Assembly (NCBI GenBank): GCA_002021875.1
Contig: CP018627.1
Span: 8,370,001-8,434,000, forward strand
Direction: 5' to 3'
From: Streptomyces hygroscopicus
GTDB lineage: Bacteria > Actinomycetota > Actinomycetes > Streptomycetales > Streptomycetaceae
DNA: 64,000 nucleotides
A program made the position numbers and the translations under genes. This document shows positions 45,714 to 53,797 of the stretch, one piece after another. The notes beneath the pieces were generated by a model. The model was not told the origin of the DNA. It saw nothing but the letters and a program-made list of their open reading frames with translations, and made no database searches. Position 1 is the stretch's first letter. Every line of letters starts with the position of its first letter.

Positions 45714-46364
45714 ATGGAAGCGCACGGCCGCACCTCCACCCGGCGCGCCCTGCTCCGCTCGGGCGCCTATCTCGCCACCGCCGCCACCGGACTCACCGCC
45801 ACCGCAGCTACCGCCACCACCGCCCACGCCGACGACAGACGCCGCCGCCGCGCGGCCGCCTATCCCCCCACCCACTGGATCCCCGCCGCCACCTCCAACT
45901 ACCGCGTCTCCAGCCGCCCGACCTCGTATCCGATCGACTTCGTCGTCATCCATGTGACGCAGGAGACCTTCCCGGACGCGATGAAGATCTTCCAGGACCC
46001 GGCCAAGCAGGTCTCCACCCACTACATGGTCGCTTCGGCCGACGGCTATATCGGGCAGTTCGTCCGGGAGAAGGACGTGGCCTGGCACGCCGGCAACAAG
46101 GACTACAACAACCGCAGCATCGGCATCGAGCACGAGGGCTGGGTGGACGACCCCAAGTGGTTCACGGACGAGATGTACGCCTCGTCCGCCGCCCTGACCG
46201 CGGCCGTCTGCGACCGCTTCGGCATCCCCAAGACCCGCGACCACATCATCGGCCATGTGGAGGTCCCCGGAGCCGATCACACCGACCCCGGCCCGCTGTG
46301 GGACTGGGACCGCTACATGTCCCTGGTCAACAAAGCCTACGCGCCGCGAACCTGGCGAAGGTAG
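45714..46364 (+). CDS. Tat-exported N-acetylmuramoyl-L-alanine amidase (Amidase_2)
   Basis: Cleaves the bond between MurNAc and the stem peptide. A 216-residue protein: twin-arginine signal with TSTRRALLRSG then a hydrophobic Ala/Thr stretch ending TTAHA (about 5-40), followed by an Amidase_2 domain. Zinc ligands: His in DFVVIHVTQE, His in GHVEVPGADHTDPG and the Asp after it; the catalytic Glu region is IGIEHEGW. ATG 45714 has CGGGAG; more upstream ATG codons exist but lack the signal layout. It is one of three cell-wall enzymes in this stretch. Confidence 0.93.
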   Translation: MEAHGRTSTRRALLRSGAYLATAATGLTATAATATTAHADDRRRRRAAAYPPTHWIPAATSNYRVSSRPTSYPIDFVVIHVTQETFPDAMKIFQDPAKQVSTHYMVASADGYIGQFVREKDVAWHAGNKDYNNRSIGIEHEGWVDDPKWFTDEMYASSAALTAAVCDRFGIPKTRDHIIGHVEVPGADHTDPGPLWDWDRYMSLVNKAYAPRTWRR

Positions 46365-46505
46365 CGAACCTGGCGAACGTAGCGAAAGTTAGCGAACGCC
46401 GCGTGCGCCGCTTATGTCGTGTACATCGCGACGCGGGCGACGGGCCGGCCGCCGCCGACCGCTAATCTGTGCGGGTCAAACACACGCACGGAAGGGGCGG
46501 AACAG

Positions 46506-46736
46506 GTGGCGGACATCGAGGCGGCGCGCAAGGCGTTCGAGCGGTATGACCTCAACGGTGACGGCCAGATCACCGCGGCCGAGTACAAGAGCGTGATGGC
46601 GCAGCTGGGGGACCCGTATGTCACGGAGCCCGTCGCCCAGGCCGTCATCAACGCCCACGACGCCAACGGTGACGGGCTGCTCACCTTCGACGAGTTCTGG
46701 GCGGCCCAGAACAAGGACGGCAGCAAGACCGGCTGA
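46506..46736 (+). CDS. Small EF-hand calcium-binding protein
   Basis: A 76-residue protein with two EF-hands: DLNGDGQITAAE (about 15-26) and DANGDGLLTFDE (about 51-62), both with complete Ca ligands (D-x-N-x-D-G-x-I/L-x-x-x-E). GTG 46506 follows AAGGGGCGGAACAG. It resembles the CabB/CalD-type Streptomyces proteins thought to buffer or sense Ca2+ in development. There is no signal peptide. An 18-base tandem repeat starts right after its stop. Confidence 0.93.
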   Translation: MADIEAARKAFERYDLNGDGQITAAEYKSVMAQLGDPYVTEPVAQAVINAHDANGDGLLTFDEFWAAQNKDGSKTG

Positions 46737-46809
46737 ACGGGCCGCATGGCGGTAACGGGCTGCTTGGCAGCAACGGGCCGCATGGCGGCAACGAGCCGAA
46801 CATGGCGGC
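46737..46809 (+). repeat. 18-base tandem repeat, four units, directly after a stop codon
   Basis: ACGGGCCGCATGGCGGTA and three variants (the last is 19 bases) follow the EF-hand stop at 46734-46736 and end 12 bases before the stop of the convergent gene at 46822. It fills the convergent spacer and could fold weakly. Confidence 0.8.
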
Positions 46810-46821
46810 ACGGCCGGCGCG

Positions 46822-47130
46822 TCAGCGCCAGCCGCGCCGCTGTGCGCTCGCCCGCCGTCTGCGGTCGTTGCACAGCAGACAGCGGCCGTAGCCGGGCGGC
46901 AGCGGATCCTCCGGATCCCCGTACAGCGGATCGACGGCCCCGCGCGGATGCTCGGGACAGCCCGTGGCACCGCGCTCGGCGGTCAGCGACCCCGCGGCGG
47001 CGAGCGCCCGGCGCAAGGCGTCGGTGAGCAGCTCGGTCTCCGGCCCGGAGGGCGCGGCGTCCAGCGAGAAGGCGATGTCCGACGCGGTGGTGAGCGCGCT
47101 GCGGAGTTCGCGCAGGTCTGCGTAACTCAT
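46822..47130 (-). CDS. Conserved hypothetical protein with Cys pairs (102 aa)
   Basis: Starts MSYADLRELRSALTTASDIAF: an N-terminal helix pair (LTDALRRALAAAGSL) then a small Cys/His-containing tail with CPEH and CLLC near DRRRRASAQRRGW, a probable Zn site (CxxH...CxxC). No named domain. ATG 47130 lacks a ribosome-binding site but TACGCT lies about ten bases upstream, suggesting a leaderless mRNA. It is downstream of the GH25 gene on the same strand. Confidence 0.75.
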   Translation of the reverse strand: MSYADLRELRSALTTASDIAFSLDAAPSGPETELLTDALRRALAAAGSLTAERGATGCPEHPRGAVDPLYGDPEDPLPPGYGRCLLCNDRRRRASAQRRGWR

Positions 47131-47176
47131 ACCGGGCAGCGTAGGCGCACCCACCGACAACGCCCCGAGGGCCCGG

Positions 47177-47845
47177 TCAGGCCCCGCCCTCCCGCGCCTC
47201 CTCGCCACCTTCGGCAGCGCCCGCTTCGTCCGCACCCGCCGCCAGGTGGACGTCCTCGGCGTCCTCCGTCTCCTCCGCGGTGAGCGCGGCCCGGCTGGGA
47301 TCGGCCCACGCCTGCAGCGCGGCCTTGCTGGAGAAGTTCGCCACGTCCTTGTCCAGCGGGCGGTCGGTGTACTGGTGGATCCGCCACTTCGCCTTGATGC
47401 GCGGCTTGCCCGCCGTCACATAGTCCGCTATCCACAGGCCGTCCCCGGCGTAGGACGTGGTGTCGTAGTTGAGCCAGAAGCTCCGGTTGCAGTAGAGCAT
47501 CACGCGGTGCGTGGGACGCAGCTTCTTGACCTCGCGGATGAACCGGTCCTTCTCGGCGTTGCTGGCGCGGGTGCCGGAACCGGTGGTCTCCCAGTCCACG
47601 GCGAGCAGATCGTGCTTCTGGGATGCGCACTTCTCGACGAAGTACTGCGCCTGCGCCGTGATGTTGCCCGGCCACAGGAAGTGGTAGAAGCCGACGACGC
47701 ATCCCGCCTTCCGCGCCCGGGACGCCTGCGAGGACTGCTTCGGGTTGATATACGACCGGCCTTCGGTGGCCTTGATGAAGACGAAGGCCAGTCCGTCCGC
47801 GTCGAACGTGGACTGGTGCGAACTCACGTCGATGCCGTGCAGCAT
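47177..47845 (-). CDS. GH25 lysozyme-like glycosidase (muramidase)
   Basis: Hydrolyses the glycan backbone of peptidoglycan by family inference. The 222-residue protein starts directly with GIDVSSHQ and has FVFIKATEG, GFYHFL and LLAVDWETTG, the conserved Asp/Glu acid pair of GH25, and a later HQYTD. No signal peptide is visible, which is odd for a secreted lysozyme; it may be released by lysis or a non-classical route. The C-terminal 40 residues are an acidic Glu/Ala/Gly tail. ATG 47845 has GAGGTAGG. Confidence 0.92.
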   Translation of the reverse strand: MLHGIDVSSHQSTFDADGLAFVFIKATEGRSYINPKQSSQASRARKAGCVVGFYHFLWPGNITAQAQYFVEKCASQKHDLLAVDWETTGSGTRASNAEKDRFIREVKKLRPTHRVMLYCNRSFWLNYDTTSYAGDGLWIADYVTAGKPRIKAKWRIHQYTDRPLDKDVANFSSKAALQAWADPSRAALTAEETEDAEDVHLAAGADEAGAAEGGEEAREGGA

Positions 47846-48469
47846 GGCGCCTACCTCGGGTCAAGAACGAGTGAATACACGGGTGTTATTCCCCCTCTCG
47901 TACGGAGGACCCTACTGGGACGAGATCGCGGTCCGCAGGCGTTCGGGCCCATGCCGGGGGAGCGGGACGCCGAGGGAACGGGCACGCCGGAGCAACGGGG
48001 CAGGCCGACCGAACGGCCACAAAGAGAAGCGGACCCGAGGGTTTGGCCATCCCCCGGGCCCTGTGATGCCGCCCAACTGCGCACGCCCCCCGGATGGGAA
48101 CGGGTCAATCTGATGTCGTCGTGTTCTTCCGTTGAACTACCGCTCCACGAAGCGGGGCGGGCCGGATTCGAACCGGCATCCGACGACCAAGCCCGTGCCC
48201 GGTCGGTGAGGCGATCGGCGGCGAATGCTGAGGCTGGAGCAAGAATCTGAGATTGAACGCGTGCCACGGGCGCACGGCCCGCTCGAAGACCGGGGGCTAA
48301 ACCCGGCTACCTCCTGAGGCGGACCATCCCCTCTCGTGACCAAGTGCTCGGAGAGGTTGTCAGTACCTCCCAGCGCAACCACGTGCATCACGACGAGCTT
48401 CAGTTTCAGCTTGCGCTCCTCGCGCACCCCGCACCGCCGCTTGACCCGGCGGCCGGGGAGTCCATGACG
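47846..48469. other. Long non-coding region upstream of GH25, with RNA-like structure
   Basis: About 620 bases without a supportable gene. It contains a tRNA-like element (48110-48191) and, at 48280-48300, the hairpin CCGGGGGCTAAACCCGG. Several 60-100-codon open frames here lack ribosome-binding sites and codon bias. Confidence 0.5.
48110..48191 (-). ncRNA. tRNA-like element in permuted order (3' half before 5' half)
   Basis: Reading the minus strand: first GTCGTCG (48187-48181), GAT, T-stem GCCGG, T-loop TTCGAAT, CCGGC, then acceptor 3' strand CCGCCCC (48160-48154) and G. After a six-base linker CTTCGT comes GGAGCGG (48146-48140), TA, D-arm GTTC-AACGGAA-GAAC, A, then CGACGAC (48121-48115). 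GGAGCGG pairs 6/7 with CCGCCCC and CGACGAC pairs 7/7 with GTCGTCG, so the two halves complete each other. U8, A14, G18, G19 and the TTCGA loop are canonical. No conventional U33/anticodon can be placed, so function is doubtful. Confidence 0.45.
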
Positions 48470-49201
48470 CTACCCGAACAGGTAGCCGAAGACCACCTCG
48501 CCCATGCGCTGATCGGCGACGTCGACGCCATTGGCCTCCTCGCGGGCGTACTTGACCGCCTGCTGGAGCTTCTCCACCCGGTCGAGCAGCTCATTGACCC
48601 GCCGCGCCGGAAGGGCCCCGGAGAACTTCACCGTCGTCCAGTAGCCGACGGGGATGTCCTCGTAGTACACCTCGACCTGCGCCGGGTGCTTCTCCGTGGC
48701 CTCCGCCTTCACGTGGTTCCTGGGCACCTTCTTCGTACGGACGGTCCGCACGGCCTCGGTCTTCCAGCTGTCCGTCGACGGGTCGAGCGACCACGACTCG
48801 GCGGCGTCCAGGGTCGGCAGCCTGCGGATGAAGGTGGCGAGATCCGACAACTGCTTCTCCAGGAACAGCAGATACGAGACCGGCACATCACGCAGCAGCG
48901 TGCGCCCCTCGACCTCGATGTCCGCACGGGCCTCGCAGTTCGTCCAGTCCTTGGTGGCGGTCACATCGAACAGCCGGGTCAGCGTCGTCGCGGTATCGCG
49001 AAGGACGTCCTCCGCCTTCACCTGCACCCGCGTCGACTCGGGCGGCAACTGCTCACCCTCCTCGTCCTTCGGCTGATACGTACGGGAAATCCCCGCCAGC
49101 AGCGCCGGCTTGTCCAAACGGCGCTGGGACGCCGTCAGGTCGGCTTGCGTCTTGGACTTGACGCCCTTCTCCACTGCGATGATCTGATTGAGTTTCGCCA
49201 C
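48470..49201 (-). CDS. Conserved actinobacterial protein of unknown function (243 aa)
   Basis: Starts GTG 49201 with VAKLNQIIAVEKGVKSKTQA, and contains LTASQRRLDKPALLAGISRTY, VTATKDWTNCEARADIEVEG, FLEKQLSDLATFIRRLPTLD and VGYWTTVKFSGALPARRVNELLDRVEKLQQAVKYARE split over the C-terminal half. The helix-rich charged start and end suggest a coiled-coil, possibly oligomeric, protein. I have seen similar proteins in streptomycetes and their phages but cannot assign a function. No ribosome-binding site; TAGCGT about nine bases upstream fits a leaderless transcript. Lower Ala/Arg-bias than neighbours is notable. Confidence 0.8.
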   Translation of the reverse strand: MAKLNQIIAVEKGVKSKTQADLTASQRRLDKPALLAGISRTYQPKDEEGEQLPPESTRVQVKAEDVLRDTATTLTRLFDVTATKDWTNCEARADIEVEGRTLLRDVPVSYLLFLEKQLSDLATFIRRLPTLDAAESWSLDPSTDSWKTEAVRTVRTKKVPRNHVKAEATEKHPAQVEVYYEDIPVGYWTTVKFSGALPARRVNELLDRVEKLQQAVKYAREEANGVDVADQRMGEVVFGYLFG

Positions 49202-49257
49202 GTGAGGGACGCTAGCAGGGCGCGAGGGCCGCTCTCGAACGATATTCGAGGCGGCCT

Positions 49258-50094
49258 TCAGGGGCGTTCCCGTCCCCGCGGCGGGTGGGTGGTCCGTGCG
49301 TACCAGGCCGACGAGGCCACCGCCGGCCCGGCCGCGAGACCGGCCACGGCGATGAGAAAGACGACGATCAGCCAGGTCAGAAGGGTGAAGACGGGGCCGA
49401 GCGGGCCGAAGTCGGCGAGGCTGCGGGCCATGGCCACGGGCATGAGCAACCGGGAGAGGTAACCGAGCAGGACGGTTCCCGTGCTGGCGAGCACGGCGCC
49501 CGGCAGCAGATGCGTCCAGCTGACGCGGCCGCTCAGCAGGAGATGCTGGGTCCACCACCACAGCAGGGCGGCCGACAGCAGGGACAGCACCAGCCCGGAG
49601 ACGATGCCCGTGCCGAACCCTCTGCGCAGCGGCGCCTGGATGAGGAGCACCGCGAGCCAGACGAGCAGCCACAGCAGCCAGCGCCACGCCGCCACCCGCA
49701 CCGCAGCCCTGGGAAGCCCCCAGCACCGTTCGCAGACCGCTTGGAGCGCCCTGCTGAACGCCGTCGCGGACACCAGGGTGACCAGCAGCCCGACGACCCC
49801 CGAGGTGTTCTTGGCCGTTCCCCGGGTGGTGAACGTACGGCGCACCTCGTCGAGGACGTCACCGCGCACGCCCACCACCGAGCGCAGGGAGTCCGCCAGG
49901 AGGTTCTGCAGGGTGTCGGGGACGAAGGCCGCCAGGGCCATCAGCAGGGGCAGGGCGGTGAGGAACGCCTGGGCCGCCAGCCGGGTGGCGGCTTCCAGCA
50001 CGTTCACCGCCACCAGCCGCTCCAGGAACCGGGCGGCCGGGCCGTGGCCGATCGCGGTCGTGACGCGCTCCCACAGCGTCCGCGGCGCCCTCAT
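49258..50094 (-). CDS. YihY/UPF0761 family inner membrane protein
   Basis: A 278-residue protein with six predicted TM helices. YihY-like traits: a start with LVAVNVLEAATRLAAQAFLTALPLLMALAAF, GVVGLLVTLVSATAFSRALQ and the C-terminal LLPGAVLASTGTVLLGYLSRLLMP. The family (formerly mis-called RNase BN) has an unknown transport or envelope role. ATG 50094 is used; it follows the stop of the preceding gene (50112) by 17 bases, so both are in one operon. Confidence 0.88.
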   Translation of the reverse strand: MRAPRTLWERVTTAIGHGPAARFLERLVAVNVLEAATRLAAQAFLTALPLLMALAAFVPDTLQNLLADSLRSVVGVRGDVLDEVRRTFTTRGTAKNTSGVVGLLVTLVSATAFSRALQAVCERCWGLPRAAVRVAAWRWLLWLLVWLAVLLIQAPLRRGFGTGIVSGLVLSLLSAALLWWWTQHLLLSGRVSWTHLLPGAVLASTGTVLLGYLSRLLMPVAMARSLADFGPLGPVFTLLTWLIVVFLIAVAGLAAGPAVASSAWYARTTHPPRGRERP

Positions 50095-50111
50095 GGCATA
50101 CCGCCCGGCCG

Positions 50112-51512
50112 TCAGGGATGCCCGGGACGGCCGCCCGCGGCGGGGCCGTCGGCGGCGGGGCCGCTCGCCGTGGGCCCGGACGCCGTGGGCCCGGACGCCG
50201 TGGGGCCGTGCGCCGTAAGGCCGGACGCCCCGGCGAGGACGCCGAGCAGCGCCAGGACCCCCACGACGATGCCGAGGACGAGCCCGACGGACGCTGGAGT
50301 GGGGTGGTTCCACAGCACCAGGGCCAGCGCGCCGCCCGTGATCGCCACGCCGGTGGTCCAGGCCCGGTGAGTGTCCAGCCAGCGGCCGAAGCCCCCGGTG
50401 CGGGCTCCGACGCGGGCCAGGCCCCGGCCGATGGCGCCGGTGCCGCGCGCCGCGACCGAGCGGACGGCGCGGGCCCCGCGCCCGGGGCCGTACAGATACG
50501 CGGCGAGCGCGGTGACGATCGCGACGACGAGAAGGGTGCGGGTGCTTTCGCGCAGGAAGCGTACGAGCGTGTCGAAGATGAACGCCGCCGGGTCCCGGGG
50601 CAGGGTCGTGGGCGGGACGGAGTCCAGGTAGACGCCGCGCACCACGGCCAGGCCGACCAGTAGCGCGACCATCATCACCGCCGCGCCGATCCCGGCGGCC
50701 AGCAGCGTGAGCCGATGTGCGGGGGAGACCCACACGGCGAGCGCGGCGAGCACGATGGTCACGGCGGGCAGCCAGGTGCCGACGATGTCGAGGAGGCGCA
50801 TCGCGCCTTGCGCCTCGTCCAGCTTGTCCGTCCGCACCAGCGTGAACTGCCGGTCGATGTGGGGGATCTTGGCGGCCTTCTCGTAGCCCGCCCGGACGAG
50901 GCGCTGTTTGACGTTGTCGACAAGGGTGCCGATGTCCAGGACGACCGCGTTCCCACGGGCCTGGACCGCGCTGGTGCCCTCGCCGGTGAGGACCTTCACG
51001 ACGGCGGCGTGGGCGCGGCGGTTGGCCGCGTCCCACACCAACGGGAACTGATCGCTGGTGATCGCCTTGTGCACCACACGGTGCACGGCGTCGGTGAGGG
51101 CGCTCTCCAGCGGCCCGCCGAGCATCCGGGTGCCGTCCACGACGACGGACGGGGCTCCGGTCTTGTCCAAATTCCTGGCGAGGTGAGCGGCGATGGCGGG
51201 CACGTCGACCTGGTCGACCACGCGTTTGGTGAGCCGGTTGGTGACGGTGGACTGGACGGCGGGGTTCCTGGCGATCGGGGCGACGGTCTGGACGTACCGG
51301 TGCGGGTCGGTGATCTCCTCGTGCAGCCAGGTGGCGACGACGGCGAGCGGGGAGAGCAGGACCGCCAGGACGAGCAGCACACACGCGCCCGCGTGGCGGA
51401 GCCGCCGGTGGCGTACGGTCGCGGCCCCGCGCAACCGCTCGTACTCCCGTCGTTCGCTCCCGCTCAGCGGCTGGGGCTCGGCGGGGCCGGAGGCGTCGGC
51501 GGACGAATCCAT
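50112..51512 (-). CDS. Integral membrane protein with C-terminal GPTAS repeats
   Basis: A 466-residue protein: a cytoplasmic start, TM1 (ACVLLVLAVLLSPLAVVATW, about 43-62), a large extracytoplasmic part with RYVQTVAPIARNPAVQSTV and VDVPAIAAHLARNLDK, then four or five TM helices in the second half. The C-terminus has the pentapeptide repeat TASGP (four near copies) and a Gly-rich tail, encoded by a 15-base tandem repeat at about 50155-50215. Similar actinobacterial proteins are annotated only as membrane proteins. ATG 51512 has GAGGGAGGACCC. It is upstream of and cotranscribed with the YihY-like gene. Confidence 0.82.
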   Translation of the reverse strand: MDSSADASGPAEPQPLSGSERREYERLRGAATVRHRRLRHAGACVLLVLAVLLSPLAVVATWLHEEITDPHRYVQTVAPIARNPAVQSTVTNRLTKRVVDQVDVPAIAAHLARNLDKTGAPSVVVDGTRMLGGPLESALTDAVHRVVHKAITSDQFPLVWDAANRRAHAAVVKVLTGEGTSAVQARGNAVVLDIGTLVDNVKQRLVRAGYEKAAKIPHIDRQFTLVRTDKLDEAQGAMRLLDIVGTWLPAVTIVLAALAVWVSPAHRLTLLAAGIGAAVMMVALLVGLAVVRGVYLDSVPPTTLPRDPAAFIFDTLVRFLRESTRTLLVVAIVTALAAYLYGPGRGARAVRSVAARGTGAIGRGLARVGARTGGFGRWLDTHRAWTTGVAITGGALALVLWNHPTPASVGLVLGIVVGVLALLGVLAGASGLTAHGPTASGPTASGPTASGPAADGPAAGGRPGHP

Positions 51513-51793
51513 GGGTCCTCCCTCGCGCGGGGCGGAGGGAAGCGCCACCGGACGGAGGCGTCGCCGGGGGAGTGGCGGCGTCACGGCGTGCGTCACCCCG
51601 GCGGGCGGGGCATCTCCTCGATCCGCGGTTCCGAGGTTCTGGAAACGCGGCGACGGGCCGTTTCGATTCACGGTGGCGAGCCGGGAGCCGGGAGCCGGTG
51701 TGGTGGGCGCGGTGGCGCGGTGGCGAGCCCCGCGCGGGGTACCCGTGAGACCGCCCTACCCGACGCCGCACGCCCCAGTCCCCGGGAGGTCAC

Positions 51794-53446
51794 ATGACGT
51801 CGGCGGCACCCTGGACGGCACGCCTGGCCCTGGTCGCGGGCGCCATGGCGGTGGTGATCCTTCTCCTGTTCGCCGGGGCGCGGAGCGTGGTCCTGGTCGC
51901 GGTGGGGGTGGGCGGGACGGCGGTCACGCTGGCGGGCGTGTGGTGGACGCTCGTCCACAGAGGGCCGGTCAGGGCGCTGGCCGCGGTCCTGGCGGTGGCG
52001 GCGCCGGTCGCCGTCCTGGTCCTCTACGCGCTGGCCGGGCTGTTGTGGGTGGTGCTGGTCTCCCTGGCGCTCTGGGTGCTGGCGGTTGCCTCGGGGCGGT
52101 TCGCGCTGGCGGAGGAGACCGGACCCCGGCGCCCGAAGGAACGTCGGGTCGCACCGCCGGAACGGCCGTTCCTGATCATGAATCCGCGCTCCGGCGGCGG
52201 GAAGGTCGACCGATTGGGCCTGCGGGAGAAGGCGGAGGCGCTGGGCGCACGGGTGGCCGTCCTGGACCCGGATCGCCCCGACCCGGTCGACGGGGTGGTC
52301 GGGCTCGCCCGCCGCGCCGTCGAGGAGGGCGCCGATCTGCTGGGCGTGGCGGGCGGCGACGGCACGCAGGCGCTGGTGGCGGGTGTGGCGGCCGAGCGCG
52401 GCGTCCCCTTCGTGGTCATCCCTGCCGGGACCCGCAACCACTTCGCCCTGGACCTCGGGCTGGACCGGGACGACCCGTCGGCCTGTCTGGAGGCGCTCAC
52501 CGACGGTGTCGAGCTCCGCGTCGACCTGGGGTTCATCGGTGACCGCGTGTTCGTGAACAACGCCTCGTTCGGTGCCTACGCGGCCGTCGTCCAGAGCCCC
52601 GCCTACCGCGACGACAAGGTCCGCACCACCCTTCAGCTCCTCCCCGACCTGCTGACCCACGAGACGGGGCCGGATCTCGTGGTGAGGGTGGGAGAGCTCG
52701 TCATGGACAGACCGCAAGCCGTCCTGGTCAGCAACAACCCCTACCGCGCGGGGGACCCGGCGGGCCTGGGGCGGCGCGAGCGGCTGGACTCCGGAGTCCT
52801 CGGCGTGCTGGGCATCACGGTCGAATCCGCGACACAGGCGGCCGGGCTGCTGCGCGGCCGCAACGCGCCCGGACTGGTCTCCGCGACAGCCGGGGACGTG
52901 GCGGTCGAGGCGCGGGAGCCGGCCGTCCCGGTCGGCGTGGACGGCGAACCCCTCACCCTGCGGACTCCGCTCCGCTGCCATATCGCGCCGGGCGCCCTGC
53001 GCGTACGGGTCCCGAGACACCGCCCGGGGGTGCCGCTCGGCAGACCGGCCATGGACTGGCACAGGGTGCGGCGTCTGGCGCTGACCACCGTCAGGACGGC
53101 GGCGGGGCGCGGACCGCACCGATCACGGTTACGGCGCGTGCGGGTGCCGCGCGCCTTCCTCCCCGTCCGCTCCCTCCCCGTCCGCCGGGAAACGGAGGGC
53201 CCCGGCGTCGGCCGTCCACTCGACCCCGCCACGCTCCGGCCGGAGGAACGCGACGCGACCGCTGGTCATCTGGTGGTCGAAGAGCAATTCGGCGACGCCG
53301 TGCACCGCCTGCACCACGCCGGTACGGCCACTGGCCGGGTCGTAGCGACAGGACATACAGGCGTGGGAAGTGCCATCCTCACCGTGTCTTCAGACCGCGG
53401 TCTTCGAGTTCGTCAGCGCACTCCTCCGGCACCGCCACCGTCTTGA
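51794..53446 (+). CDS. Diacylglycerol/lipid kinase family protein with N-terminal TM domain
   Basis: A 550-residue protein. Three or four TM helices lie in about 8-100; the DAGK catalytic domain follows with FLIMNPRSGGGKVDRL, GVAGGDGTQALVAGVA and VIPAGTRNHFALDLGL, plus VDLGFIGDRVFVNNASFG. It phosphorylates a lipid alcohol (diacylglycerol or a sphingosine-like lipid). ATG 51794 has GGGAGGTCAC. Conserved sequence ends near residue 430 (RPAMDWHRVRRLAL); the remaining 110 residues are low complexity, run over an antisense small gene, and may reflect a lost stop codon rather than a functional tail. Confidence 0.88.
   Translation: MTSAAPWTARLALVAGAMAVVILLLFAGARSVVLVAVGVGGTAVTLAGVWWTLVHRGPVRALAAVLAVAAPVAVLVLYALAGLLWVVLVSLALWVLAVASGRFALAEETGPRRPKERRVAPPERPFLIMNPRSGGGKVDRLGLREKAEALGARVAVLDPDRPDPVDGVVGLARRAVEEGADLLGVAGGDGTQALVAGVAAERGVPFVVIPAGTRNHFALDLGLDRDDPSACLEALTDGVELRVDLGFIGDRVFVNNASFGAYAAVVQSPAYRDDKVRTTLQLLPDLLTHETGPDLVVRVGELVMDRPQAVLVSNNPYRAGDPAGLGRRERLDSGVLGVLGITVESATQAAGLLRGRNAPGLVSATAGDVAVEAREPAVPVGVDGEPLTLRTPLRCHIAPGALRVRVPRHRPGVPLGRPAMDWHRVRRLALTTVRTAAGRGPHRSRLRRVRVPRAFLPVRSLPVRRETEGPGVGRPLDPATLRPEERDATAGHLVVEEQFGDAVHRLHHAGTATGRVVATGHTGVGSAILTVSSDRGLRVRQRTPPAPPPS
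53129..53356 (-). CDS. Small hypothetical protein antisense to the lipid kinase tail (75 aa)
   Basis: Starts MSCRYDPASGRTGVVQAVHG and continues VAFLRPERGGVEWTADAGAL then RFPADGE. The pattern TGVVQ...LRPERGGVEW resembles small Streptomyces proteins I have seen before, which argues that this strand is the real coding one here; but no ribosome-binding site is seen. It overlaps the 3' end of the lipid kinase frame completely. At most one of the two frames is likely conserved. Confidence 0.4.
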   Translation of the reverse strand: MSCRYDPASGRTGVVQAVHGVAELLFDHQMTSGRVAFLRPERGGVEWTADAGALRFPADGEGADGEEGARHPHAP

Positions 53447-53705
53447 CGGTGGCGGTGCCCTGGTGCAGAGGGGGCGCGGATGGGTGGACCGCTTCCTGCT
53501 GCTCGCTCTTGGCCTCGGCACGGGCTTGCTCGATGTCGTCGGCGATCTCCTGGCAGTCGATGGCGTGCGTGCCCGTTGGCGTCGGCTGCTTGGCGGGTGC
53601 CCCCGGCTTGTCGGTGTACGGCTCGGAGCTGAGGGCGGAGGTGGCGGCGATGCCGGCCAGGCATAGCCCCGCCCAGGCGGCGATGATCGGTCGGCGGACG
53701 CTCAA
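53379..53705 (-). CDS. Small secreted or membrane-anchored hypothetical protein (108 aa)
   Basis: From TTG 53705: LSVRRPIIAAWAGLCLAGIA gives a basic start and one hydrophobic segment, followed by SSEPYTDKPGAPAKQPTPTG, HAIDCQEIADDIEQARAEAK and PEECADELEDRG. Two Cys (DCQE and EECAD) may form a disulphide outside. No known domain. The start is uncertain because ATG/GTG are missing; ATG 53918 would add 71 non-hydrophobic residues that look like noise. Confidence 0.5.
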   Translation of the reverse strand: MSVRRPIIAAWAGLCLAGIAATSALSSEPYTDKPGAPAKQPTPTGTHAIDCQEIADDIEQARAEAKSEQQEAVHPSAPPLHQGTATVKTVAVPEECADELEDRGLKTR

Positions 53706-53797
53706 GAGCCCGCCATTCCGATGCCTGCGGCAGTGGACAACATGTCGATTATCTCGCCATTGATGGTGTGTGAGTGGTGCGCCGGCTGGGCCTATGC

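Noticed and set aside
48137..48427. Minus-strand 96-codon frame across the tRNA-like element
   Set aside because: Its C-terminal part is a translation of the T-arm region; no ribosome-binding site and no codon bias.
49202..49726. Extension of the 243-residue conserved protein upstream
   Set aside because: It overlaps the YihY-like gene out of frame and is Arg/Pro-rich; the protein-like part begins at GTG 49201.
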